64,000 bases of DNA from Serpens sp964410065 (GCA_964410065.1 CAYPFO010000006.1:25950-89949), one strand, 5' to 3'; positions 18,494 to 27,353 are shown, numbered from the stretch's first letter. Notes: generated by a model from the letters alone, not told the origin. A program made the numbers and translations.

Positions 18494-19837
18494 ATGTCAA
18501 CCTGTAGCTGCCACCCCCTCCCCTATCACGCTGATCCGGCTCATTACTTCGCGATCGTGCGCAACGCTCCTGGTGCCGTGCTGCTTGATAGCGGCAGGCC
18601 CGCCGCCGAGCGAGGACGCTATGATCTGCTCTCCGCCTGGCCAATGGCACAGCTGACAGCAGCCGCTGGCGAAGCCGCCAACGCCTTTTTCCAGCGCCTG
18701 CGCAATGCGTTGAGTCTGCTGGGTCCGAGCGAAGCACCCGCCGAGAACCCTCTGCCTTTTGTCGGCGGCCTGATCGGCTATCTGTCCTATGATTTCGGCC
18801 GGCGCCTGGAGCAAGTACCGACCGCTGCCCTTGATGACCTGTTCCTGCCGGACGCCCAATTTGGCCTGTACGCCTGGGCGCTGATCAGCGATCACCAGCT
18901 CCAGCGTAGCCAGTTGGTGTTCCATCCGCGACTGGATGAGGCCGAGCGCCAGCGCCTGATCCGCCTGTTCAGCCAGCCGGCACTGGTACGCGAAGACATG
19001 CCCTTCCGGCTAGCCGCTCCGTTTCAAGCGGACATCAGCGCCGCTACCTACGAGGCGGCCATTCACCGTATCCAGGCCTATATCCAGGCCGGCGATTGCT
19101 ATCAGGTCAACTTCGCCCAGCGTTTTCGTGCCGCCTGCAGCGGCGACGCCTGGCACGCCTATCAAGCATTGCGAGCGGCCTGCCCGACACCCTTTGCCGG
19201 TTTCCTGCAACTCCCTGGAGCGAGCATCCTCAGCCTGTCGCCCGAACGATTTCTACGCGTTCACGACAACCAGGTGGAAACCCGACCGATCAAAGGCACT
19301 CGCCCACGTGATGCTTCGCCGGAAGAAGATCGCCGTCAGGCCGAAGCCCTGCTGGCCAGCCCCAAGGACCGCGCAGAAAACCTGATGATTGTCGACCTGC
19401 TGCGCAATGACCTGGGCCGCAGCTGCCGCATCGGCTCGGTGCGCGTGCCCGAACTGTTTGCGCTGGAGAGTTACCCGAACGTGCATCATCTGGTCAGCAG
19501 CGTGACCGGCGAACTGGACGCTCACAAGGATGCATTGGATCTGCTGGCCGGCAGTTTTCCCGGCGGCTCGATCACCGGCGCCCCCAAGGTACGCGCCATG
19601 CAAATCATCGATGAGCTGGAACCGACCCGCCGCGCGCTCTATTGCGGCTCGCTGCTGTACCTGGATGTGCGGGGAGAAATGGACAGCTCGATCGCCATCC
19701 GCAGCCTGCTGGTCAAGGACGGCGGGATTGCCTGCTGGGGTGGTGGCGGCATCGTCATGGATTCCGACTGGCAAGCCGAATATCAGGAGTCCATCACCAA
19801 GGTGCGCGTCCTGATGGAAACCCTGCAAGCGCTGTAA
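18494..19837 (+). CDS. pabB: aminodeoxychorismate synthase component I PabB
   Basis: Chorismate-utilising enzyme that, with the PabA amidotransferase, makes 4-amino-4-deoxychorismate for folate synthesis. The 447 residues match PabB length. Recognised blocks include an N-terminal GGLIGYLSYDFGRRLE, RPIKGTRPR, the core FPGGSITGAPKVRAMQIIDELE, and the C-terminal WQAEYQESITKV. It is divergent from the LuxR pair. A TACAAT -10-like element lies at 18461-18466. Downstream is a REPIN-like repeat and then the SMC operon, whereas in PAO1 (as remembered) thrH would follow. Confidence 0.95.
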   Translation: MSTCSCHPLPYHADPAHYFAIVRNAPGAVLLDSGRPAAERGRYDLLSAWPMAQLTAAAGEAANAFFQRLRNALSLLGPSEAPAENPLPFVGGLIGYLSYDFGRRLEQVPTAALDDLFLPDAQFGLYAWALISDHQLQRSQLVFHPRLDEAERQRLIRLFSQPALVREDMPFRLAAPFQADISAATYEAAIHRIQAYIQAGDCYQVNFAQRFRAACSGDAWHAYQALRAACPTPFAGFLQLPGASILSLSPERFLRVHDNQVETRPIKGTRPRDASPEEDRRQAEALLASPKDRAENLMIVDLLRNDLGRSCRIGSVRVPELFALESYPNVHHLVSSVTGELDAHKDALDLLAGSFPGGSITGAPKVRAMQIIDELEPTRRALYCGSLLYLDVRGEMDSSIAIRSLLVKDGGIACWGGGGIVMDSDWQAEYQESITKVRVLMETLQAL

Positions 19838-19856
19838 TCATGCCCTGGACTCGTTG

Positions 19857-19954
19857 GTGTGGGCCCGGGTTTTTCGCTGCCTCCGGAGGTTGTCTGGCAC
19901 GATAGCGAGGGAGCTGAACGCCACTTGCCGGTATAAAACCGGCCCCACACATTC
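19857..19954. repeat. degenerate REPIN-like inverted pair (left flank of SMC operon)
   Basis: GTGTGGGCCCGGG at the left end is partly inverted as CCGGCCCCACAC near the right end. The right unit holds a clean hairpin, GCCGGT-ATAAA-ACCGGC (19927-19943). Size and layout match the REP pair at 26427-26528, although the left unit has decayed. REP/REPIN elements are typical of Pseudomonas intergenic regions and are mobilised by RAYT transposases; none is in this window. Confidence 0.6.
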
Positions 19955-20010
19955 ACCAACGGTCACGTCATTAGGTCGCAAATGTGATGGCTCTTGTCGA
20001 AAGCGGCTCG

Positions 20011-20046
20011 GCAGGGGCGCACTGCTTGCTTAAACTGCGCCCCTGC
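20011..20046. promoter_or_regulatory. 11-bp inverted repeat before the SMC operon
   Basis: Perfect arms GCAGGGGCGCA (20011-20021) and TGCGCCCCTGC (20036-20046) flank a 14-nt AT-richer centre. The element ends 22 bp before the SMC start codon at 20069. It could be a repressor operator or a leader hairpin controlling the operon. Confidence 0.6.
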
Positions 20047-20068
20047 TTCGCTTTCACAAAGGACTCGC

Positions 20069-23000
20069 ATGCCCAGCCTGAATCGCCTCATTCTGATCAA
20101 CACCCACCTCAAGGGTGTCGTTGAGCTGGTCGTGGACGACCACACCAATATCTGCGGGACCAACGCCTCGGGTAAAACCACCCTGCAGCGCCTGGTGCCG
20201 GTGTTCTACGGCGAGTACCCCAGCCGCGTCGTACCCGCCACCCGCGACAGCTTCGAGCGCTGGTACCTGCCCACCGAGCAGAGCTTCATCATCTACGAAT
20301 ATGAGCGCATGGACGGCGAGCCCTGCCAGGCGATCCTCGCCACCAGCAGCGACGGCCGGGGCGTGGATTACCGTCTGGTACAGAAAGGCTTCGAATTGGA
20401 GGACTACACCCGCAGCCGCCAAGGTGACAGCATCGTCTGCCGCACCATGAACGAGCTGGGGCGCCACTTCCGCCAGCTCAACGTACCGGTCAGCAACCAG
20501 CTCAATACTCGCCAGTACCGGGCAATCATCCAGAACGACCGCACCCTGCTGTCCAGCGACAGTCAGCGCAGCGAACTGCGCCAACTGGCCCGCCAGTTTT
20601 CTCTGTGCAGCGGCGAACACAGCCTGCGCCACATCGAAAAGCTGGTGCGCGCCGTGCATTCGCGCGAAGGCAAGATGGAAACCATCAAGTCGATGGTCGC
20701 CGCCATCCTCGAAGAAGACGGCGTAGCACCGCCCACCACTCACCTCAGTTCGCAGAAAGTCGAGGACTGGATTCGCGACAGCCAACTGATCCAGGGCTTC
20801 GCCGACCTGCGCCCGGAATTCGCCCGCCTGGAGCGCGACTTCCAGGAACTGCAGACCTGCGAAGCGCGCCTCAGCGGCCTGCTGCAGGCTTTCCGCACTG
20901 ACGAGCCCCTGCTCTTCGCCCGCCAGGAAACCCTGAAGAGCGAACTGGAACAGCTCGGCTTCGAGCTCAAGCGCCTGGAGGATGACTGGAAGGATCAGCG
21001 TGATGCCCTGAGCTTGGAACTGTCCCAGGTCCAGGCCCGGGTCAAAAGCGACGAAGAACAGCTCAACCATATCGAGGAGCAGTACCAGCAGTACCTGGAT
21101 TCCGACATCGACCAGGCCAAGGCCGATCTGGAGAAGCTCGACGGTTGGAAGCTGGACCTGGACAACCTCAAGGAACGCCTGCGTCTGCTCACCGAACAGC
21201 ACGCCGACGTGCAGAACGCCTACCTCGAACGCAAGCAGATCATCCAGGAGCGTCAGCAGGAAGCTCTGGATCGCCTGCATGAACAGGAGGGCAAGGTCCG
21301 CGACGAACTGGCCACGCGCAGCCAGCAGAAAAACGATGCCCTCAGCCAGCTGGACAAATCCTTTGCCAACCGCCGCCAGGAAAGCGAGGCCGCGTACCGC
21401 GAGCAGAAACACGCCCGCGAACTGGAGCGCAAGGATCACGAACAGCGCATCAACCAGTTCGGCTATAGCGAAGAAGAGAGCCGCAGCCTGGATGTCTTCG
21501 ACCGCCGCCTGGAAGAAGCGGACGAGAAGCGCGACGCCGCCAGCCAGCACGTCGAGACCCTGACCCAGCAGGAGCGCCACTTGCTGCGCCAGCGCGAGGA
21601 GCTTGCCCAGCAGCACCAGCAGGCCGCCCGCATGGTGGCCGAACGCGAGCAGGAAAAGCTCGCCGCCGAACGGCTGCTCTACCCCGGCCAGCACACCCTG
21701 TTGGAATTCCTGCGCCGCGAACAGCCGGGCTGGGAACAGCGCCTGGGCAAGCTGATCGAGCCAGCTCTGCTGCAACGCACCGACCTCAAGCCCGCGCTCA
21801 GCGAGAACCCGTCCGACAGCTTCCACGGCCTGCGCCTGGACCTGGCCATGCTGCCCACCCCCGAGCACGCTTCGGACGAAGCCGCCCTGCGCGCCCGGGT
21901 GCAGCTGGTCGATGAAAACCTGCAGGCGGTCCGTAACCAGCAGGAAGCCCTTGAAAGCCAACTGGCTGAGCAGACGGCTTCTCTGGATGACCTCAATATC
22001 CGTTTGGTACAGGCGCGCACCGAACAGCAGCGCTGCAAGGACGACCACCAGCGCCTGCGCGCGGAGCGCACCGCCCTGAAAGAACGGCTGGATGGCGCCT
22101 TGGCCGAGCGCCGCCTGGACGCCCGTAAGCAACTGCGTGCGCTGGATGAGAGCCTGGCCCGCCTGACGGCGGAACATGATCAATTGCTGGCCGATCTGGG
22201 CGAACAGCACCAAGAGGCGCGCCTGGAAGCCTCCGCCCACTGGCAGCAGGTGATCCAGGATCTGGAACAGCGTCTGGCACTGCTGCGCGGTCAGATGGAT
22301 GAGCAGCGCGCACAGGGCAAGACCGAGCTGGCCGCCTGCGAAAGCTGGTACCGGAACGAGCTGAAATCCCGTGGCGTCGACGAAACCCAGCTGATCGAGT
22401 TGAAGAACGGCATTCGCCAACGCGAACAGCGCATCCGCGAAACCGAAGCCCTGCGCTCGGACGTACACCGCTACGAAGAGTGGTACGCGGTCACCTGGCT
22501 CAAGCGCAAGCCGCAGTTGCAAGACGACCTGATGGCCCGCAAGGCCGAAGCTGGCGATCTCAAGCAACAGTTGGACGCGGCCACCCAGGCCTACAAGACC
22601 CAGCGCGATCACCTGGAGCAGCAACGCAAGCAGGGTCTGCAGCGCCAAGGCCAGATCAGCGAACAGCTGGACCTGCTCAAAGGCCTGCTGCGCCGCCTGG
22701 GCGACTGCAAGCTGCCCCGTGATGGGCAGACGCCGGAAGGTGAACTGGACGAGCGTCTGCGTCTTGGCCAGGAATTACTGCACAGCCGAGAATCGCTGAT
22801 GACCACCATCAAGCAGCACGTGGACCGTTTCGACAGTTTGCTGGCCGGCAAGAGCGGCTCCAGCCTTACGGAAACCTGGGAGCGTGGCCGCGAGGAATGC
22901 ACGCTGGTCAGCGAACGCGGCGTGCCGACCCTGGACTACCGTCGCCTGGTGCCCATCCTGGCCCAGTTGCTCAACGAACTGGTGCCACAGAGCATCAAAG

Positions 23001-23743
23001 GCCTCTTGGAACAGGGGCGTATCTTCGGCAAGGACCTGTTCGATTATTTCGACGTGCTCGCCGACATCGACAAGCGCATCGCCAGTCAGAGCGCACGCAT
23101 CACCCGCGAAGTCAGCGACGAGCTGTTCCTCGATGGGGTGTCCAACTCCGCCGTCACTATTCGCTCGCGCATCACCGAGTTGGAATTCTGGCCGGAGCTG
23201 CGCAGCTTCGTAGGTGCCTACCGCGAGTGGCAGGACAGCGGCTTCGCCGAGCTGCCCGGCGAGGACTACACCGGCAGCATGCGCCGCGCCCTGGAAGTGC
23301 TCGGCCGCTCGGCGCTGACCAACGGCATCGCCGGCCTGCTGGAAATCGAGCTGCGCCTGCGCGAGGGCAACAGCGACCTGGTGATCCGCACCGACCGCCA
23401 GCTCAACGAATCCTCCAGCCACGGCATGGCCTACCTGATCCTCTGCAAGTTCCTGCTGGCCTTCACCCGCCTGCTGCGCGGCGACGCGCCGGCGATGATC
23501 CACTGGCCGATCGACGAGCTGGGCACCCTGCACCACAACAACGTGAAGAAGATCTTCGACGCCTGCACCAGCAACCGCATCCGCATCCTCGCCGCCTTCC
23601 CCAACCCGGATTCCGAGGTGCTGTCGCTGTTCAGCAACCGCTACATCGTCAACAAGCAGACCCGCCAGCTGCAGGTGGTCAAGCCGCGCCTGGACGTGAT
23701 CGGCGAGCGCCTGAAGGCCCGCCAGACCGAGGAGACCGTCTGA
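20069..23743 (+). CDS. MukB/JetC-like SMC ATPase (MksB-type)
   Basis: A 1224-residue SMC-like ATPase. The N-terminal Walker A is GTNASGKT at residues 30-37. About 650 residues of glutamine/glutamate/arginine-rich coiled coil flank a central hinge-like region. The C-terminal head has a degenerate ABC signature LNESSSHGMAYL (1112-1123) and Walker B MIHWPIDEL with D1149/E1150. Start ATG 20069 follows AAAGGA. SMC proteins of this class assemble with KITE and kleisin partners into loop-extruding motors; with a TOPRIM subunit (Wadjet/MksBEFG) they cleave circular plasmids. The next gene's ATG shares one base with the stop (TGATG), indicating coupled translation. ATPase residues look intact. Confidence 0.9.
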   Translation: MPSLNRLILINTHLKGVVELVVDDHTNICGTNASGKTTLQRLVPVFYGEYPSRVVPATRDSFERWYLPTEQSFIIYEYERMDGEPCQAILATSSDGRGVDYRLVQKGFELEDYTRSRQGDSIVCRTMNELGRHFRQLNVPVSNQLNTRQYRAIIQNDRTLLSSDSQRSELRQLARQFSLCSGEHSLRHIEKLVRAVHSREGKMETIKSMVAAILEEDGVAPPTTHLSSQKVEDWIRDSQLIQGFADLRPEFARLERDFQELQTCEARLSGLLQAFRTDEPLLFARQETLKSELEQLGFELKRLEDDWKDQRDALSLELSQVQARVKSDEEQLNHIEEQYQQYLDSDIDQAKADLEKLDGWKLDLDNLKERLRLLTEQHADVQNAYLERKQIIQERQQEALDRLHEQEGKVRDELATRSQQKNDALSQLDKSFANRRQESEAAYREQKHARELERKDHEQRINQFGYSEEESRSLDVFDRRLEEADEKRDAASQHVETLTQQERHLLRQREELAQQHQQAARMVAEREQEKLAAERLLYPGQHTLLEFLRREQPGWEQRLGKLIEPALLQRTDLKPALSENPSDSFHGLRLDLAMLPTPEHASDEAALRARVQLVDENLQAVRNQQEALESQLAEQTASLDDLNIRLVQARTEQQRCKDDHQRLRAERTALKERLDGALAERRLDARKQLRALDESLARLTAEHDQLLADLGEQHQEARLEASAHWQQVIQDLEQRLALLRGQMDEQRAQGKTELAACESWYRNELKSRGVDETQLIELKNGIRQREQRIRETEALRSDVHRYEEWYAVTWLKRKPQLQDDLMARKAEAGDLKQQLDAATQAYKTQRDHLEQQRKQGLQRQGQISEQLDLLKGLLRRLGDCKLPRDGQTPEGELDERLRLGQELLHSRESLMTTIKQHVDRFDSLLAGKSGSSLTETWERGREECTLVSERGVPTLDYRRLVPILAQLLNELVPQSIKGLLEQGRIFGKDLFDYFDVLADIDKRIASQSARITREVSDELFLDGVSNSAVTIRSRITELEFWPELRSFVGAYREWQDSGFAELPGEDYTGSMRRALEVLGRSALTNGIAGLLEIELRLREGNSDLVIRTDRQLNESSSHGMAYLILCKFLLAFTRLLRGDAPAMIHWPIDELGTLHHNNVKKIFDACTSNRIRILAAFPNPDSEVLSLFSNRYIVNKQTRQLQVVKPRLDVIGERLKARQTEETV

Positions 23744-24384
23744 TGCTTTCCAATAAGGGACAGGTCATTGAATGCCTGCTGCAAGGCGCCTTTATCTGCC
23801 GCACCACCGACGAGGACGGCTGGCGCTTCCTGAAAAACCCGGCCAACCGTGAACAGGTCGACGACTACTTGAACACCCTCAACCGTGTGGTGGCCAGTGT
23901 GGGCAGCGGCGCCGAGGCGGAAGTTTTCTATTGCGCCTACCGTCAGTTGGGCGAGAACCAACGCAAAGTGGTGGGCCAGCAGTTCCGCGACGTCTGCAAT
24001 GCCCTCACCCCGCTGGTTGAATGGCTGCTGCTGGTGCAGGAAGCCAGCTCGCAGGATGCACCGCTCACCGAAGGTAGCCCGATTCGCCTGAACGAGTTGC
24101 AGGGTATCGTCGAGGACACCCCGGCATTTCGCGAGCAACTGGCGCGCATCAGCCACTACCGCTTTTTCGGCTCCACCAGCAGCAGCGTCGACATGCAGAT
24201 CAAGCAGGTGTTCAAGAAACTTTGCGAGCAGGGTTACCTGGTGCGCCCCAACCCGGAAAAACAGATCTACATCGGCACCGGCAAGCTGGATTACCTCTAT
24301 GAGGTGATCCGCTTCATCGACGAGGCCGAAGGCCTGGCGCTGGAGGATCGCGCCGAGGCCGCCAGCCAGAGCAGCCTGCTATGA
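23743..24384 (+). CDS. MksE/JetB-like KITE subunit
   Basis: A 213-residue winged-helix (KITE) partner. The pattern (one compact winged-helix-like region, then the FFGSTSSSVDMQIKQVFKKLCEQGYLVRPN segment) matches condensin MksE-like proteins. Its start overlaps the SMC stop by one base and its stop overlaps the kleisin start (ATGA), placing it inside a tightly coupled operon. KITE subunits bind the kleisin and DNA; here it would join the SMC motor. Assignment rests on size, context and weak motif resemblance. Confidence 0.8.
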   Translation: MLSNKGQVIECLLQGAFICRTTDEDGWRFLKNPANREQVDDYLNTLNRVVASVGSGAEAEVFYCAYRQLGENQRKVVGQQFRDVCNALTPLVEWLLLVQEASSQDAPLTEGSPIRLNELQGIVEDTPAFREQLARISHYRFFGSTSSSVDMQIKQVFKKLCEQGYLVRPNPEKQIYIGTGKLDYLYEVIRFIDEAEGLALEDRAEAASQSSLL

Positions 24385-25601
24385 GCGGCAATCTGCACCA
24401 GGCCGGCGTGCGATTCCTGCGCCAACTGGGCCGGCACGCCGAGCCCATCATGGATGCTTATCTGGCTGGTTCCATCAGCGATGAAGCGCTGGAGCCGGGT
24501 GTGCAGGAACGGCTGGTCAAGGATGGTGTGCTTTACCGCCCAGAACCCGGTGCCGACCTGCACCTGCGGCGCACCGTGCGCGCCCTGCTGGAAGAGGCCC
24601 TCAAGGACGACCGCAACCGGCAGATCGACGCCAACACCGGCGCCACCCTGAGTACCTTCAAGACCCTGGCCGCTCACTACACCGAAGCCCGCCACCAGGG
24701 CGACTTCGCCGCCGCCGACGCCTACCTGGCCGATCTGCGCGAACACGTTTACAGCTTTTGCGAAAGCCTGACCCACAGCATCCGCATACTGTGGAGCCGC
24801 ATCAACAACGAGTTCGGCTACGTGGGCAGCCTGGGCGCCAAGATCCGCGAGAACGAATTGGCGCAAACCCAGGTCAGCGAGCTGCTGGTCGGCCTGGAGC
24901 TGATCGACTTCCAGAACCTGGCCGACACCGCAGGCGACCTGCGCGAACTTCGCCGTCTACTGGTCACCAGCCTGCAGCGCAGCGTCAGCGACAGCTATCT
25001 GGAACTGGGCGTGGTGCAGGGCCGCCTGCTCGACTTGCTGGGCCGCTTTCGCAAGGTCCAGGGCCGTACCCGTCTGCTGCGCGGCTGGAGCCTGCACATG
25101 GAGCAGCAACCCGACTATCAGCCTGGCCAGCACACCGCCCTGCCGCAAATGCCCCAATTGCTCAACCGCGCCGAGTCCCTGCTCACAGCCGCCGCTGTGG
25201 ACATTCATGACAGTGTCTTGGAAGCCGACCTGCTGGCCCTGGCGGCACAGGTACGCGCCCAACGCGAAGAGCGCCCGCTGGTAGCGTTGCCGGAAGCCGG
25301 CGAGCTGACCTTGGGTGCGGTGGAAAGCTTTGAGGTTGAGGCTAGCCCGATACAGGACGCGGTTCAGAATTACCTCTGCCAGGTCATCGAGAGCGGCCAG
25401 CCGATTTCGGCGCTGACTTGGCGTGCGGAACAGCGCCTGCCTTGGGACGAGGAAACCTGGCTGTATCAGGTCATCGGCGGCTACGAGGCCCTGCCCGATG
25501 AACAGAAGGACTACTTCGAACTGCTGGCCGATGGCGAGAATCACCCCGTGTTCAGCGGCAACTACATCGTGCGGGATCTATCGTTGTGTCTGTCCGCCTA
25601 G
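24381..25601 (+). CDS. MksF/JetA-like kleisin subunit
   Basis: A 406-residue, largely helical protein in the kleisin position of an MksBEFG/Wadjet operon. The N-terminal third (residues about 1-100, with EALEPGVQERLVKDGVLYRP) looks like a winged-helix. A helical middle (SFCESLTHSIRILWSRINNEFGYVGSLGAKIRENE) follows, and the C-terminus (FELLADGENHPVFSGNYIVRDLSLCLS) resembles the end of MksF-like proteins. Homologues are often mislabelled phosphoenolpyruvate carboxylase. Kleisins bridge the two SMC heads. It overlaps the KITE gene by 4 bp and the TOPRIM gene by 16 bp. Confidence 0.78.
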   Translation: MSGNLHQAGVRFLRQLGRHAEPIMDAYLAGSISDEALEPGVQERLVKDGVLYRPEPGADLHLRRTVRALLEEALKDDRNRQIDANTGATLSTFKTLAAHYTEARHQGDFAAADAYLADLREHVYSFCESLTHSIRILWSRINNEFGYVGSLGAKIRENELAQTQVSELLVGLELIDFQNLADTAGDLRELRRLLVTSLQRSVSDSYLELGVVQGRLLDLLGRFRKVQGRTRLLRGWSLHMEQQPDYQPGQHTALPQMPQLLNRAESLLTAAAVDIHDSVLEADLLALAAQVRAQREERPLVALPEAGELTLGAVESFEVEASPIQDAVQNYLCQVIESGQPISALTWRAEQRLPWDEETWLYQVIGGYEALPDEQKDYFELLADGENHPVFSGNYIVRDLSLCLSA

Positions 25602-26413
25602 GCAGAAACCACGCCAAGGCGCTGCATCACCTGCTGCGCAACCGCCTGCCGGTGGTGCCTTACACCGTAACCTGGCAGGCCATACACCGAGCGTTCGAGC
25701 TGGGTCAGGTCGAGCGTCGGCGTCTGCATTTCAGCCCACAGGATCACGAGCAGCTGCGCGAGGAAGCCAGACGGCATTTCGGCTGGGACCTGATCGAGCC
25801 GCTGCCGGGCGAGGACCGCATCCAGGCGGCGGCCCATGCCATCGATGAAAAGCTTGCGCCGCAAAGGCCCGACGACGGCTTCGTCTTGGCCAAGGGCGTT
25901 CTCCCATCACCCCTGCCTGCTCTGCCGGCCGGATGCGCATTGCGTGTTTCGCTGGAGCAATTGGAGGTAGCGGCTATTCGCAGCGTGCTGGTGATCGAGA
26001 ACCTGGACTGCTTTGATCAGATCCACCGTCTCGCGCTGCCCGACGAGCTCGACGCTTCGCTGGTGCTTTACCGCGGCCATGGTGCGGCCACACGAGGCAC
26101 GCGGCAGTTGCTGCAAAGTCTGCCCGTTTCGGTTCTAGTTACTGTATTTCCGGATTTCGACCCAGCCGGGCTGGCAATCGCCGCAACCCTGGCGGGCGCC
26201 AGCCGGGTGCTGGTACCGCAGCTCACGCCCGACCTGCTGGCCAAGGGCAACCGCGATCATTTCCAGAAGCAGCACCTGCAGGCCAGGCATCTGGACAGTA
26301 TCAATCTGGGTGACTGGCAAGCGGTGTGGAAGGAGATGAAACAAGCCGGCGTCAGTATCAAACAGCAGCATATGCTGGCGCAGAGCGTGCCGTTGCGTTG
26401 TATCGCACGCTGA
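25586..26413 (+). CDS. MksG/JetD-like TOPRIM subunit
   Basis: A 275-residue protein with a C-terminal TOPRIM fold. The catalytic glutamate is in VLVIENLD (E138), and the DxD is in VFPDFDPAGL (D190, D192), the same order as in DUF2220/JetD nucleases. The N-terminal 120 residues, of the DUF7281 kind, would be the arm that docks on the SMC complex. It is about 100 residues shorter than remembered JetD proteins. The GTG start at 25586 lies inside the kleisin gene. In characterised Wadjet systems the TOPRIM subunit nicks or cuts circular DNA after loop extrusion; that activity here is inferred. Confidence 0.82.
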   Translation: MSVRLGRNHAKALHHLLRNRLPVVPYTVTWQAIHRAFELGQVERRRLHFSPQDHEQLREEARRHFGWDLIEPLPGEDRIQAAAHAIDEKLAPQRPDDGFVLAKGVLPSPLPALPAGCALRVSLEQLEVAAIRSVLVIENLDCFDQIHRLALPDELDASLVLYRGHGAATRGTRQLLQSLPVSVLVTVFPDFDPAGLAIAATLAGASRVLVPQLTPDLLAKGNRDHFQKQHLQARHLDSINLGDWQAVWKEMKQAGVSIKQQHMLAQSVPLRCIAR

Positions 26414-26426
26414 TAGGCGAGGCTTT

Positions 26427-26528
26427 TGTGGGGGCCGGGTTTATCCCGGCCAGCGGAGCTGATCGAAGCGAAGCGACCCTACCTACCCTGCCCCACCTGC
26501 GTCAGCCGGGATAAACCCGGCCCTACAG
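26427..26528. repeat. REPIN: inverted pair of REP sequences (right flank of SMC operon)
   Basis: Left unit GGCCGGG-TTTAT-CCCGGCC (26433-26451) and right unit GCCGGG-ATAAA-CCCGGC (26505-26521) are inverted copies, each a hairpin with a 5-nt loop. Their outer ends GTGGGGGCC and GGCCCTAC are also complementary. This is the classic Pseudomonas REP doublet. It starts 14 bp after the TOPRIM gene stop. Confidence 0.85.
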
Positions 26529-26609
26529 GTTGGTTTGCGGCCTCCATTTGCCGGTCGCCAGAACACCCGGCATGCCCTGAAACGACGTCCTGGCGACACA
26601 GTCAACACG

Positions 26610-26640
26610 AAAAAGGCGCCCAGTTGGGCCGCCTTTTTTT
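26610..26640. terminator. bidirectional rho-independent terminator after thrH
   Basis: An A run, a GC stem (GGCGCCCA against TGGGCCGCC with a small bulge) and a T run of seven. It works for thrH on the minus strand and could also stop read-through from the SMC operon. Confidence 0.8.
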
Positions 26641-26651
26641 CACGCTGGCGC

Positions 26652-27269
26652 TTACAGGCTCAGCGGTCGGTTCGACGCCTTGAGGAATTGCTGTTTCAGG
26701 TCCTCAAAGGTATGCACCGCCGGGAATTGCGGGAACTCGCGGATCACGTTGTCCGGCGCATGGAACAGGATACCGGCGTGCGCTTCGGACAGCATGGTGG
26801 TGTCGTTATACGAATCACCGGCCGCGATCACGCGGTAGTACAGGCTCTTGAGAGCCACAACGGACTGGCGCTTCGGATCCTTCTGGCGCAGCTCATAACC
26901 CACCACGCGGTCGGTCTCGTCGACCACCAGTTTGTGACACAGCAGGGTCGGGAAACCCAACTGGCGCATCAGAGGTTGCGAAAACTCATAGAAGGTATCG
27001 GAGAGGATCACCACCTGGAAGCGCTCACGCAGCCAGTTGATGAACTCCACCGCGCCGTCCAGCGGCTTGAGCGTGGCGATCACTTCCTGAATATCACCGA
27101 GCTTCAGGCCGTGCTCGTCGAGGATGCGCAAACGCTGCTTCATCAGCACGTCGTAGTCGGGAATATCCCGCGTCGTGGCCTTGAGCGCATCGATACCAGT
27201 TTTTTCCGCGAAGGCAATCCAGATTTCTGGTACCAACACGCCTTCCAGGTCGAGACAGGCAATCTCCAC
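26652..27269 (-). CDS. thrH: phosphoserine phosphatase / homoserine phosphotransferase ThrH
   Basis: A HAD-superfamily enzyme of 205 residues, the expected length. HAD motifs: nucleophile DLEGVL (D7, E9), SDTFYEF, and the acidic AAGDSYNDTTM. ThrH dephosphorylates phosphoserine and can transfer the phosphate to homoserine, linking serine and threonine synthesis. Start is a GTG (complement of 27267-27269) with AGGAG at ideal spacing. It is divergent from cysH, with 187 bp between, and ends at a strong terminator. Confidence 0.93.
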   Translation of the reverse strand: MEIACLDLEGVLVPEIWIAFAEKTGIDALKATTRDIPDYDVLMKQRLRILDEHGLKLGDIQEVIATLKPLDGAVEFINWLRERFQVVILSDTFYEFSQPLMRQLGFPTLLCHKLVVDETDRVVGYELRQKDPKRQSVVALKSLYYRVIAAGDSYNDTTMLSEAHAGILFHAPDNVIREFPQFPAVHTFEDLKQQFLKASNRPLSL

Positions 27270-27343
27270 GAGCTACTCCTAAGCGAGGTTTTGAAATGAA
27301 GGCGGCACTCTAGCTGCTCGCCCTACCCCGTGCAATGCCACCT

Positions 27344-27353
27344 CTTATAACCA
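27344..27353. promoter_or_regulatory. motif shared by cysH and cysB upstream regions
   Basis: CTTATAACCA occurs here, about 110 bp before the cysH start, and again at 29293-29302 before cysB. Both genes belong to the cysteine regulon, so this is a candidate CysB half-site. That is inference from co-occurrence alone. Confidence 0.35.

Noticed and set aside
20054..22648. An 864-codon open frame antisense to the SMC gene
   Set aside because: It is the mirror of a coiled-coil gene with strong GC-rich codon bias. The putative product is low-complexity (L, Q, A, V rich) with no recognisable domain, and the plus-strand gene has intact Walker motifs.
22897..23742. Extension of the KITE gene frame far upstream into the SMC gene
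   Set aside because: The upstream part is arginine/glutamine-rich shadow sequence; the real start is the ATG at 23743, which shares a base with the SMC stop.
24381..25601. Phosphoenolpyruvate carboxylase
   Set aside because: Homologues are often given this name, but at 406 residues, without PEP carboxylase catalytic motifs and within an SMC operon, a kleisin role fits better.
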